DNA of 64,000 bases, taken from Planctellipticum sp942493135. Its GTDB lineage: Bacteria; Planctomycetota; Planctomycetia; Planctomycetales; Planctomycetaceae. The position numbers were made by a program, and so were the translations under genes. The DNA lies in the NCBI GenBank assembly GCA_942493135.1, contig OW818684.1, forward strand, positions 6,696,001 to 6,760,000, given 5' to 3'. The notes beneath the pieces are model-generated. The model had not been told where the DNA came from. It worked only from the letters and a program-made list of their open reading frames with translations, and made no database searches. Shown one piece after another: positions 26,181 through 35,159 of the stretch. Every line of letters begins with the position of its first letter. Within the stretch, counting starts at the first letter, position 1.

Positions 26181-28375
26181 TTCCCAAGGCCGTCCAGGAA
26201 CTGATCCGCGCCCACACCGGGCCATTGACTCGCGAGCTCGTCCAGCAACCGGGCAGGTTCGGACTGGGACAACTCCCTGTCCGCAACCAGCCCGACGCCA
26301 CGACCACGCTGGTCTGCGGCTTCTGTTCGACGGGCTGCGGGCTCAACGTCCATCTGCGCGACGGCGAGGCGATCGGGCTCTCGCCGAGCACCGATTACCC
26401 GGTCAATCTCGGCATGGCTTGCCCCAAAGGCTGGGAAGCGCTGCGCGTGCTCGACAGCCCCGACCGAGCCACCACGCCGCTCCTGCGGAACGCGCATGGA
26501 AAACTCGAACCGGTCGACTGGGCGACGGCGGCGCAAACGTTCGTCGGGCGGATGCGCAGTCTTCAGGAGCGGCACGGGGCGGAGTCGGTGGCCTGGCTGG
26601 GAACCGGCCAGGCCACGGTCGAGGATCTGGCGTTTCTCGGAGCGCTGGGAAAATTCGGACTGGGCATGCTTCACGGCGACGGGAACACCCGGCAGTGCAT
26701 GGCCACGGCAGCGGTCGCGTATAAGCAGTCGTTTGGCTTCGATGCCCCGCCGTTTGCATACTCCGACCTGGAAGAATCGGACGTCCTGATTTTCGTCGGC
26801 GCCAATCCCTGCATCGCCCACCCCATTCTGTGGGAGCGCGTGATGCGGAATCGTCGCTCGCCGAAGGTTGTCGTCATCGATCCTCGGCGGACCGAAACGG
26901 CGATGGCCGCCACGCACCATCTCGCGCTTCAGCCCAAGAGCGACCTGGTCCTGTTCTACGGCCTGGCCCATCTGCTGATCGAGCGAGGCTGGATCGACGA
27001 AGACTACCTGGCCCGGCATACGACCGGCTTCGACGGATTTCGCGATCATGTGGCGGACTATCCGCTGGAAGTCGTCTGCCGGGAAACCGGGCTGGAGGCA
27101 GCGCAGATCGAAGAGCTGGCCCGGCTAATTCACGAGCACGAACGCGTGTCGTTCTGGTGGACGATGGGAGTTAACCAGTCCTACGAAGGAGTCCGCGTCG
27201 CCCAGAGCCTGATCAACCTGGCGCTGATGACCGGTAACATGGGCCGGCCGGGAACCGGGGCGAATTCGATCACGGGTCAGTGCAATGCAATGGGTTCGCG
27301 GCTCTTCAGCAACACGACCGGTCTGGTCGGCGGGCGGGATTTCAAGAATTCGCAGGATCGCGCCGACGTCGCGGAGATCCTGAACATCCCTGTCGAGAAG
27401 ATCCCCGATCGCGACAGTTGGAGCTACCACGAGATCCTGGAGGGAATTCTGCAGGGGAAGATCAAGGGCTTGTGGGTCGTCGCCACCAATCCTGCCCATT
27501 CCTGGATCAATCAGGATCAAGCCCGAGACATTCTCGGCCGACTGGATTTTCTGGTCGTCCAGGACATGTACGTCTCCACGGAAACGGCCCAGCTCGCTCA
27601 CCTGGTTCTGCCGGCCGCCGGCTGGGGAGAGAAGGAGGGGACCTTCATCAATTCGGAGCGACGGTTCTCCCCCATCAAACAGGTCTCCCGTGCTCCGGGG
27701 CAGGCTCTGTCGGATTTCCGCATCTTTCAACTCATCGCGCGGGCGGCCGGTTTGCAGGAGATGTTCCGCGAGTGGTCGTCGCCGGAGGCCGTGTTTCAGA
27801 TCCTGAAACGACTCTCCGCCGGACAGCCGTGCGATATCACCGGGATTGAGGACTATCAGCATCTCGATCGGGCAGGGGGGGTGCAGTGGCCCTGTCCCGA
27901 AGGAAGCGGTGAAGTCGCCCAGGAACGCCGCCTGTTCGAAGACGGCAGGTTTTATCACGCCGACGGAAAGGCGAAACTCCTCTACGAAGTGCCCCGGTCG
28001 ATGCCGGAACCTCCGAACGAAGCGTGGCCGCTGCTGCTCCTGACCGGCCGGGGGAGTGTGGCCCAGTGGCATACCCAGACCCGCACAGCAAAGTCGGACG
28101 TGCTTCGCAAGCTCGCTCCCGCCGGTCTGTATGTGGAAATCAACCCCGCCGACGCCCGCAAGGCGGGGATTGAACCGCAACAGACCGTCATCGTGGAGTC
28201 CCGCCGGGCGGCTGTGACAGCCAAAGCCTTCCTCACGCCCCAGGTCGCGCCGGGGCAGATTTTCCTGCCGATGCACTATCCGGAAGTCAACCGCCTGACT
28301 GACTCCGTGTTCGATCCGTACTCGAAACAACCGTCGTATAAGGCGTGTGCGGTGCGGATTCGGAAGGCCGACTGA
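26177..28375 (+). CDS. nasA: NasA-type molybdopterin nitrate reductase, catalytic subunit
   Basis: 732 residues. The N-terminal 4Fe-4S binds through Cys47, Cys50, Cys54 and Cys82 (VCGFCSTGC...ACPKG). The probable molybdenum ligand is Cys174 in GNTRQCMATAAVAYK, the pattern of assimilatory NasA/NarB enzymes. Other elements are FVGANPCIAHPILWERV, VVVIDPRRTETA, NMGRPGTGANSITGQCNAMG, ATNPAHSW and a molydopterin-dinucleotide-binding end (TGRGSVAQWHTQTRTAKSD). No Tat signal, so it is cytoplasmic and reduces nitrate to nitrite. ATG at 26177 overlaps the stop of the iron-sulfur/anchor gene. It lacks the C-terminal BFD domain found in many NasA proteins, which fits a separate electron donor subunit. 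Confidence 0.92.
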   Translation: MIPKAVQELIRAHTGPLTRELVQQPGRFGLGQLPVRNQPDATTTLVCGFCSTGCGLNVHLRDGEAIGLSPSTDYPVNLGMACPKGWEALRVLDSPDRATTPLLRNAHGKLEPVDWATAAQTFVGRMRSLQERHGAESVAWLGTGQATVEDLAFLGALGKFGLGMLHGDGNTRQCMATAAVAYKQSFGFDAPPFAYSDLEESDVLIFVGANPCIAHPILWERVMRNRRSPKVVVIDPRRTETAMAATHHLALQPKSDLVLFYGLAHLLIERGWIDEDYLARHTTGFDGFRDHVADYPLEVVCRETGLEAAQIEELARLIHEHERVSFWWTMGVNQSYEGVRVAQSLINLALMTGNMGRPGTGANSITGQCNAMGSRLFSNTTGLVGGRDFKNSQDRADVAEILNIPVEKIPDRDSWSYHEILEGILQGKIKGLWVVATNPAHSWINQDQARDILGRLDFLVVQDMYVSTETAQLAHLVLPAAGWGEKEGTFINSERRFSPIKQVSRAPGQALSDFRIFQLIARAAGLQEMFREWSSPEAVFQILKRLSAGQPCDITGIEDYQHLDRAGGVQWPCPEGSGEVAQERRLFEDGRFYHADGKAKLLYEVPRSMPEPPNEAWPLLLLTGRGSVAQWHTQTRTAKSDVLRKLAPAGLYVEINPADARKAGIEPQQTVIVESRRAAVTAKAFLTPQVAPGQIFLPMHYPEVNRLTDSVFDPYSKQPSYKACAVRIRKAD

Positions 28376-28500
28376 GCGGCATTCAGCCCGTCGCCGGCAA
28401 ATGACTGAAGTTGCCAGGCGCAAGCAACCGTTGATAAGATGTCGAAACTCGAGGAGATAGGGTCTCAGCGAGTTTGCGTCTGGCGGAAAGTTGACGGGCT

Positions 28501-29859
28501 ATGCTGCGGATTCAATCGGGGCTGACGGGGCGATTCTGTGACGGCGTCAGTCGACGCCAGTTTCTGGAAGTCGGATCGCTCAGCGCGATCGGGCTGTCGC
28601 TGTCGTCGCTGCTGCGAAGTCAGGCCCGGGCAGCGGACGCCGGCGGGAAGGCGGTCTCGCGGACCTCCCCGAAATCGGTGATCCTGGTCTGGCAGCATGG
28701 GGGGCCGTCGCAGCTCGAAACCTTCGACATGAAGCCGCTCGCGCCCGCCGAAGTCCGCGGTCCGTACCGGCCGATTGCCTCGTCGCTGCCGGGGCTCGAC
28801 GTCTGCGAGCTCTGCCCCGAGCAGGCCAAGGTGATGGATCGCTGCTCGGTCATCCGCAGCTTCACGCACGGCAACGGCGATCACTGGGCCGCCGCTCACT
28901 GGATGCTCACCGGCCGCACGGGAGCCAATGGCTCCGACCGTGTACCGCGACAGCCTTCCATGGGAGCCGTCGCTTCCCACCTGCTCGGACCGCGGACGAA
29001 GGGAGCCCTGTCGACGGTCAACATGAACGACGGCGGGTTCGGCTTCCACGGCGGAGCCTGGCTGGGAGTCTCCCATAATCCCTTCCGCTTCGGCGAGTTC
29101 AGCTACGGCAACGAGGCCGGGCGGCTGCCGACCGGCGACCACAAAAGCTTTGCCTTGGTCGAGGGTTTGAGCCGGGAAGGGCTGCTGGACCGCGTGTCGC
29201 TCCAGAAACAGCTCGATCGCCTGCAGGATAAGTTCTCGCAGAACGCGGTCTTCGAGCAGCTCGACGCCGTCGATCAGCAGGCTCTGGATATCGTCCTCTC
29301 GGGACGGATTCGCGACGCATTCGATGTCTCAAAGGAGAGCGAATCCACCCGCCAGCGCTTCGGCGACGGCTGGGGCGAGCAGGCCCTCGTCGCCCGCCGG
29401 CTCATCGAAGCCGGCGTCCGCTTCGTGACCCTTAACACGGGCTACTGGGATGACCACGGAAATATCAAAGGGGGCCTCGACCACAAGATGCCCCGGCACG
29501 ACCGGGCGGTCGGCGTCCTGATCCAGGATCTCGCCGAGCGGGGCATGCTCGACGACACGCTGGTGATGTCGGCCGGCGAGTTCGGGCGGACGCCGGTCAT
29601 CAACAAGGACGCCGGACGCGACCACTGGCCGCAGGCGCAAAGCATCCTGCTGGCCGGCGGCGGCTACCGCCACGGCCAGGTGATCGGCAGCACGAACGCC
29701 AAGGCGGAGTATCCGACGTCGCGACCCGTGGGAGTGGAAGACTTCTGTGCCATCATCTACGGCGCGCTCGGACTGCACGCCGACGACACCGTGATCGACC
29801 ACACCGGCCGCCCGATGCACCTGCTGCCCAGCGGTTCTATCCCCGCCGAACTGCTGTAG
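28501..29859 (+). CDS. DUF1501 protein with twin-arginine signal
   Basis: 452 residues. The N-terminus SRRQFLEVGSLSAIGLSLSS is a Tat-type signal. The body matches DUF1501 (alkaline-phosphatase-like superfamily): KSVILVWQHGGPSQLETFDM, RSFTHGNGDHWAAAHWMLTG, LDDTLVMSAGEFGRTPVINK, GRDHWPQAQSILLAGGGYRHG and a C-terminal GRPMHLLPSG. Very many paralogues exist in planctomycete genomes, usually beside DUF1549/DUF1553 genes; this one stands alone. The function is not established. It ends three bases before the convergent RND transporter gene. Confidence 0.9.
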   Translation: MLRIQSGLTGRFCDGVSRRQFLEVGSLSAIGLSLSSLLRSQARAADAGGKAVSRTSPKSVILVWQHGGPSQLETFDMKPLAPAEVRGPYRPIASSLPGLDVCELCPEQAKVMDRCSVIRSFTHGNGDHWAAAHWMLTGRTGANGSDRVPRQPSMGAVASHLLGPRTKGALSTVNMNDGGFGFHGGAWLGVSHNPFRFGEFSYGNEAGRLPTGDHKSFALVEGLSREGLLDRVSLQKQLDRLQDKFSQNAVFEQLDAVDQQALDIVLSGRIRDAFDVSKESESTRQRFGDGWGEQALVARRLIEAGVRFVTLNTGYWDDHGNIKGGLDHKMPRHDRAVGVLIQDLAERGMLDDTLVMSAGEFGRTPVINKDAGRDHWPQAQSILLAGGGYRHGQVIGSTNAKAEYPTSRPVGVEDFCAIIYGALGLHADDTVIDHTGRPMHLLPSGSIPAELL

Positions 29860-29862
29860 CGG

Positions 29863-32800
29863 TTATTGACGGTCGGCATCCGGAGTCTGCAGCTTCCGGG
29901 AGTGCAGCAGCGCATAGCTGACGGGAATCACGAACAGCGTGAAGATCGTCGAGGCGACCAGCCCGAAGATCAGCGACCACCCCAGACCCGAGAAGATCGG
30001 GTCGAGCGTGATCGGCAGGCTGGAGAGCAGGGCCGCTCCTGCTGTCAGCAGAATCGGCCGCAGCCGGACCACGCGGCTCTCCAGGATCGCATCGAACAGC
30101 GGCCGGCCGCGACGCATCGCCAGCTCGATGAAATCGACCAGGATGATGGCGTCCCGGGTCACGATCCCCGCCAGCGCGATCATCCCGATCATCGCCGTCG
30201 CCGTGAAGAATACCGGATCGGCATAGCCGCCGACCGTCTGGCCGGCGATCACGTTCAGCAGCCAGAAGCCGGGCATCACACCCAGAACCGTCAGCGGAAT
30301 CGCCAGCATCACCACCAGCGGAATCACAAACGAACCGGTTTGCGCCACGAGGATGATATAGATCATCACCATCGCGGCGGCGAACGCCAGCCCCAGGTCG
30401 CGGAAGACGTCGAGCGTAATCTTCCACTCCCCCTCACCCGCAAAAGTCACCTGCATTCCGGCAGGCAGAGTCCAGACCAGCCCGCTGCCGTTGTGGAAAT
30501 AGCTCCGCTGGCTGAGCGGTCGAGGCGCGGCCGCGGCAGGAGCCGTCTCGCCCGACGTCCGCAGATCGGCCAGCACGTCAACGATGCATTCGGCGGGCGG
30601 CCGCCCGGCCGACTCGGCCATGACGTACGCGACCCGCTCCAGATTCTTGTGGTAAATTGTCTGATCGACCTGCCGAGTCTCCCACGTGCCGATTTCGGCC
30701 AAGGGCACAAACGCCCCCGTCGCGCCCCGGACGCGGAGCTGTCCCAGATCGGCGGCGTGCGACCGCAACGCCCGCGGCAGCCGGACCGTCAAGCGCAACG
30801 GGTTCCGTTCTCCTTCCAGTCGAACAGTCTGCTGCGAGTCGCCGTCCAGCGACAGCCGGATCGTGTCGGCGATATCCTGGACAGAGATGCCCGCGACCGC
30901 GGCCTTCTCCTGATCGGCGACAAACACCAGCTTCTCTTGGCCAGCTTCGCGAATGTCATCGACCTCCACGACCCCCGGCTCCCGCCGCATCCGCGCGACG
31001 ACGGCGTCGGAAGCGTGCAGAATGTCGGCATAGGTATGATCCGGTTGCCCGCGGACTTCGGCGACGAGTGACGCCAGCACCGGCGGCCCAGGCGGCAGTT
31101 CCACAATCTGCAGCTTCGCCCCGTGCGCCTCAGCCAGCTCCGTCAGCTCGGACCGGAGACGCAGACCGATGCCGTGGCTCTGCTGCCGACGATCCTTCTT
31201 GCCGACGAGATTCACCCGCACTTCGGCCTGATGCGGAGATTGACGCAGGTAGTAATGCCGGACGAGGCCGTTGAAGTCCATCGCGCTCGACACCCCCGTG
31301 TAACTGGTGAAGTCGGTGACTTCCGGAACGGCGCTCAACGCCCGCTCAAACTCCCGCACCACGCTGCTGGTCCGCTCGAGCGTGGTGCCTTCGTCGAGGT
31401 CCAGCACCAGCAGGAATTCGTTCTTGTTGTCAAAGGGGAGCATCTTGAGCGGCACTGCCCGGAAGGCGCCGAAGCCCATCGCCCCGATCGTCAGCACCGC
31501 CATCAGAGCCAGAAACGACAGCGAACGGAGCGGAGTCTTCAGCAGCGGCGTCATCAGCGGCTTGAAGAAGCGGTACAGCGCCGATTTCTGAACGGTCTGA
31601 ATGTCGTAGATCTCCGACGGCCCCACTGGAGCTGCCGGTTCAGTGCCGGAGGCATGTTTCCGGAAGTGTCGCCCCAGGACGTGGTAGCTCAACCACGGCG
31701 TAATCGTGAAGGCGACCAGCATCGACATCAGCATGGCGATCGGCACGTTGAGCGCCATCGGGGACATGTACGGCCCCATCATGCCGGTGATGAAAAACAT
31801 CGGCAGAAAACTGACGATCACCGCCAGCGTGGCGCTGATCAGCGGCGGCCGAATCTCCGCCACCGCATCCAGCACCGTCTCGCGGTCGGCTCGGCCTCGA
31901 TCGTTGAAGTGCCGCGTAATGTTCTCGACGTCAACAATCGGATCGTCAACCAACAGACCCAGCGACAGGATCAGGGCAAACAGCGTCACACGATTGATTG
32001 TGTACCCGGCCAGCAGATTCACCGCCAGCGTCAGCCCGAAGACCACCGGCACGGCGACAGCCACGACGAGGGCCTCGCGCCAGCCCAGCGACAACGTCAG
32101 CAGCGCGATCACGATCACAATCGCGACGGCCAGCGCCTCTACCAGCTCGTTCACCTTCTCGTCGGCCGTCTGTCCCGAGTTCCGCGTAACGACCAGTTCC
32201 ATATTGTCGGGAACGACCTGTGTTCGCAGCTCTCTGGCCGCTTCGAGAATCCTCTCCGCGACGGTGACGGCATTGGCCCCCTTCTGCTTGGCCAGCGCGA
32301 TCGTGACCGCCGGGACCGCTCCGACGGCCTCGCCGCTGCTCTGGTCGGCCGCGCCCAGAACGGTCCCCGCATGGCCCGGTTCCGCACCGAAGCCGTGCGC
32401 GGGGCCCCAGGCGTGACGAACGTAGCTGGCGATCTCGGCGGGACCGTCCTGCAGATCGGCGACATCTTTCAGAAACACCGGCCGATCCTGAAACACTCCC
32501 ACCACCAGTTCCGGCAGTTGTCCGGGACGCGTGAACGGCCACCCCGCCTCGACGTGAACGACGCGATCGGCCTGGGTCCACGTTCCCGCGGGAGCCGTCA
32601 AGTTCGAGCGTTGCAGCGCACTGGCGACCTCCTTCACGCCGAGCGAATACGCCTGCAGCCGATCCGGATCGAGCTCGACTCGCAGCGTCCGCGGTTCCCC
32701 GCCGATGATCGACGCGCGCGAGACCTGCGGCACCTCGGCGAGGCGTTCGACCAGTTCTTCGCCGACGCGCCGCAACTCGTAAGAGTCGGCCGTTCCGCTG

Positions 32801-33273
32801 CGGAGCGTGAGCGTCACGATTGGAACGTCGTCGATCTCGACCGGCTTCATCTGCCAGCCGGTCACTCCCGGCGGCGCCAGATCGCGGCTCTCCTCCAGCT
32901 TCTTGAAGAGCTTCACCAGGCTCCGCTCGCGGTCCTGTCCGACGTAGAACCGGACGGTGATAATCGCCTGGTCCTCGCGCGACATGCTGTAAACGTACTC
33001 GACCCCGTCGATCTGGTAGAGCGCCCGTTCTAGCGGTCCGGCGGCGAGCTGTTCGACTTCGCGGGCGGAGTGCCCGGGGAAGGAGACGTAGATGTCCGCC
33101 AGCGGCACGACGATCTGCGGATCTTCTTCGCGGGCAGTCACCAGCAGGGCCGTCCCTCCCAGAATCACCGACAGGATGATCAGGATGATCGACAGGTTGG
33201 ATTCGAGGAAGATTCGGACGATCTGCGACAGCGGATCGGTGTGACGCGAGGGGCCGGTCGAGTGGTGGCTCAT
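29863..33273 (-). CDS. RND-family efflux pump inner-membrane protein (AcrB/HAE1-like)
   Basis: 1136 residues with twelve membrane helices in two halves. The first helix follows ESNLSIILIILSVILGG; porter domains carry APPGVTGWQMKPVEI and EVRGQPDHTYADILH; the helix IV region contains LSLGLLVDDPIVDVENITRH with the Asp pair used for proton transfer, and the second half repeats the fold (ALAGIVTRDAIILVDFI). RND pumps move substrates from the periplasm or outer leaflet outward using protons. ATG at 33273 overlaps the TGA of the fusion-protein gene (ATGA). No outer-membrane factor is present nearby. The substrate is unknown; the sequence is of the large hydrophobic-drug type rather than the metal (CusA) type. 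Confidence 0.9.
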   Translation of the reverse strand: MSHHSTGPSRHTDPLSQIVRIFLESNLSIILIILSVILGGTALLVTAREEDPQIVVPLADIYVSFPGHSAREVEQLAAGPLERALYQIDGVEYVYSMSREDQAIITVRFYVGQDRERSLVKLFKKLEESRDLAPPGVTGWQMKPVEIDDVPIVTLTLRSGTADSYELRRVGEELVERLAEVPQVSRASIIGGEPRTLRVELDPDRLQAYSLGVKEVASALQRSNLTAPAGTWTQADRVVHVEAGWPFTRPGQLPELVVGVFQDRPVFLKDVADLQDGPAEIASYVRHAWGPAHGFGAEPGHAGTVLGAADQSSGEAVGAVPAVTIALAKQKGANAVTVAERILEAARELRTQVVPDNMELVVTRNSGQTADEKVNELVEALAVAIVIVIALLTLSLGWREALVVAVAVPVVFGLTLAVNLLAGYTINRVTLFALILSLGLLVDDPIVDVENITRHFNDRGRADRETVLDAVAEIRPPLISATLAVIVSFLPMFFITGMMGPYMSPMALNVPIAMLMSMLVAFTITPWLSYHVLGRHFRKHASGTEPAAPVGPSEIYDIQTVQKSALYRFFKPLMTPLLKTPLRSLSFLALMAVLTIGAMGFGAFRAVPLKMLPFDNKNEFLLVLDLDEGTTLERTSSVVREFERALSAVPEVTDFTSYTGVSSAMDFNGLVRHYYLRQSPHQAEVRVNLVGKKDRRQQSHGIGLRLRSELTELAEAHGAKLQIVELPPGPPVLASLVAEVRGQPDHTYADILHASDAVVARMRREPGVVEVDDIREAGQEKLVFVADQEKAAVAGISVQDIADTIRLSLDGDSQQTVRLEGERNPLRLTVRLPRALRSHAADLGQLRVRGATGAFVPLAEIGTWETRQVDQTIYHKNLERVAYVMAESAGRPPAECIVDVLADLRTSGETAPAAAAPRPLSQRSYFHNGSGLVWTLPAGMQVTFAGEGEWKITLDVFRDLGLAFAAAMVMIYIILVAQTGSFVIPLVVMLAIPLTVLGVMPGFWLLNVIAGQTVGGYADPVFFTATAMIGMIALAGIVTRDAIILVDFIELAMRRGRPLFDAILESRVVRLRPILLTAGAALLSSLPITLDPIFSGLGWSLIFGLVASTIFTLFVIPVSYALLHSRKLQTPDADRQ

Positions 33274-34376
33274 CGGGATGAACTCTCCCCGGCGGCCGAC
33301 ACGGCAACCCTTTCCCCGACCGTCAAACCGGACAGGACTTCATACCTCCCGTCGACTTCCCGCCCGATCTGAATGCTCCGGCGCTCGATCCGAGTGTCGG
33401 GCAGAACGACGTCGACCATCGTCAACTGGCCGACCCGCCGGACGGCACGCGCCGGTATGACCGTCAGGTCTTCATCTTCTAACGGCAGCAGCAGTCGACC
33501 GAACATGCCGCTGTAAACGCCCGGCGGGCAGGGGCCGGTCACCTTGACCGTGAAGGACCGGCTGGCGGCTTGAGCTTCCGGAACGATTTCGCTGACGGTC
33601 GCGTTGCACTCGTACCCCAGCGAATCAACGCGGGCCGGCAGCTCCTGCCCCACCTTGAGCCGCGTCGCCAGCGATTCCCGCACCGAGGCCACCATTTGCA
33701 TATGCGTCGGATCGTATAGCGTCAGCAGAATCTGCCCCGGCGAAACGGTGTCCCCCGGTTCGACCCGCTTGTCGATCACCGTCCCCGTCAGTGGCGAGCG
33801 AATCGTCGCATACTCCAGCAGCACCTCCGCTTCGCGAATCGTCTGACGCAGGCGATCCAGCTCCGCCGCGGCGGATTGCTGGGTCGCCTCCGCCTGATCG
33901 AGCTCCGCCTGAGTGACGACATTCTGCTTGCGCAGCTCCCGGAAACGGGCCAGGTCGACCGCCGCCTGCGTATTCCGGGCGACCGCCCCCCGCTCGGCCG
34001 CCAGAGCCTGCTGCTGGCGTGCGACAAGTTCGGCGTCGTCCAGGCGAACGAGGATCTCGTCCCGAAGGACCTGCTGCCCCGCTTTGACGTGGACCTCGAC
34101 GACGCGGGCCAGAATCTTCGACGCCACCGCCGCCTCGTGGACGGGCTGTATCGACCCAATCGCCGTCTCAAACCGCGGACGACGGACCGAGACAACTTCA
34201 ACGACTTCTTCGCCCGCCAGTCGCCGCGTGGGCGGTTCGGCCACTTCGGCCGGAGTCTTGTGGTGAAACGTCCCCGCGAGCGCCAGCAGCAGCCAGCCGA
34301 CGCCAACTGTCACTGCCCCGACAACCAGCCCCCGGCCGATCGCCTTCCACCGACTCGTTCGCACATTCGTTTGCAT
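33270..34376 (-). CDS. RND periplasmic adaptor (membrane fusion protein, HlyD/AcrA-like)
   Basis: 368 residues from ATG 34376, chosen for GAAGGA eight bases upstream; an upstream TTG would put that site inside the gene. One N-terminal membrane anchor (AVTVGVGWLLLALAGTF) is followed by a lipoyl-half (ARVVEVHVKAGQQVLRDEI), an alpha-hairpin of about 80 residues (ARFRELRKQNVVTQAELDQA), the second half lipoyl (TIRSPLTGTVIDKRVEPGDT) and beta-barrel and membrane-proximal domains. It bridges the RND pump and an outer-membrane channel. First gene of the operon, with an operator-like palindrome 20 bases upstream of the start. Confidence 0.9.
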   Translation of the reverse strand: MQTNVRTSRWKAIGRGLVVGAVTVGVGWLLLALAGTFHHKTPAEVAEPPTRRLAGEEVVEVVSVRRPRFETAIGSIQPVHEAAVASKILARVVEVHVKAGQQVLRDEILVRLDDAELVARQQQALAAERGAVARNTQAAVDLARFRELRKQNVVTQAELDQAEATQQSAAAELDRLRQTIREAEVLLEYATIRSPLTGTVIDKRVEPGDTVSPGQILLTLYDPTHMQMVASVRESLATRLKVGQELPARVDSLGYECNATVSEIVPEAQAASRSFTVKVTGPCPPGVYSGMFGRLLLPLEDEDLTVIPARAVRRVGQLTMVDVVLPDTRIERRSIQIGREVDGRYEVLSGLTVGERVAVSAAGESSSR

Positions 34377-34395
34377 CGTGCGAGTCCTTCGCAAA

Positions 34396-34415
34396 ATATC
34401 GACAAGTCGCGATAT
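34396..34415 (-). promoter_or_regulatory. Operator-like palindrome upstream of the efflux operon
   Basis: ATATCGACAAGTCGCGATAT has 6-bp outer arms (ATATCG/CGATAT) and an internal CGAC/GTCG pair. It falls just downstream of the predicted -10 box, where a repressor would block initiation. No regulator gene of the right type lies beside it, so the binding protein is unknown. Confidence 0.45.
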
Positions 34416-34417
34416 CT

Positions 34418-34445
34418 ATTCTATTTGTCGGCCGGAGAAACGCAA
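34418..34445 (-). promoter_or_regulatory. Predicted promoter of the efflux operon
   Basis: Read on the minus strand, TTGCGT (34445-34440) and TAGAAT (34423-34418) are separated by 16 bases and point to the adaptor gene. The -10 box differs from TATAAT at one base. It lies beside the divergent sigma-factor gene, whose start is about 100 bases away. Confidence 0.45.
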
Positions 34446-34544
34446 GCCTCTTCCGACCCGGCGAACTGCCGACAAGAACCGGATTCTCGCACGATTGGTG
34501 TAAGATTGCTGCCATCGGAGGAATAAACTGGCGGGAGGCAGTGA

Positions 34545-35159
34545 ATGGTCGAGCCGGAAACACGTCCGAGCCTGATGGTGCGACTGCGCGATCCGTCTGA
34601 TCAGCAGGCCTGGACGCAATTCGTCACGATTTACGAGCCCCTTCTTCTCCGCCTGATGCGCTCCCGCGGTTTCCAGGAGGCCGACGCCCGCGACGTCACC
34701 CAGCAGGTCGTCGTCGCCGTCATGCAGGCCGTCGACTCCTGGCAGCCCGACGGACGCGACGCCTCGTTCCGCCGCTGGCTCTTCGGCATCGCCCGCCGCT
34801 TAGCCCTGAAATCGCTCCAGCGCGGCTCGCCTCCCCGTGGACCGGTCCGTCGAGGGGCCGGCGGAACTGAAATGCTCGAACTCCTCAACAATCTTCCCGA
34901 GCCCGAACAACGCACCGTCGATTCCTTCGACGACGAATACCGCAATGAAATCTTCCAGTGGGCCGCCACACGCGTCCGCGACGACTTCCGCGAAACCACC
35001 TGGAAGGCCTTCTGGCAGACCTGCGTCCTCCACGAACCCGTCGCCGACGTCGCCGAGACGCTCGGCATGACCGTCGGCAACGTCTACGTGGCCCGCAGCC
35101 GCGTCATCGCCCGTCTCCGCCAGTTCATCGAAGAATTCGAGGGGGACCATGACCTGTAG
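34545..35159 (+). CDS. ECF-type RNA polymerase sigma factor
   Basis: 204 residues. Region 2 is clear (WTQFVTIYEPLLLRLMRSRG, ADARDVTQQVVVAVMQAVDS, FRRWLFGIARRLAL) and region 4 follows (RETTWKAFWQTCVLHEPVAD, then VAETLGMTVGNVYVARSRVI). It starts with the pattern TRPSLMVRLRDPSDQQAWTQF typical of planctomycete ECF factors linked to serine/threonine kinases. It overlaps the kinase gene by 11 bases. Family knowledge: such sigma factors are held by the neighbouring membrane kinase/zinc-finger protein. The target promoters are unknown; the operon itself is a usual first candidate. Confidence 0.9.
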   Translation: MVEPETRPSLMVRLRDPSDQQAWTQFVTIYEPLLLRLMRSRGFQEADARDVTQQVVVAVMQAVDSWQPDGRDASFRRWLFGIARRLALKSLQRGSPPRGPVRRGAGGTEMLELLNNLPEPEQRTVDSFDDEYRNEIFQWAATRVRDDFRETTWKAFWQTCVLHEPVADVAETLGMTVGNVYVARSRVIARLRQFIEEFEGDHDL

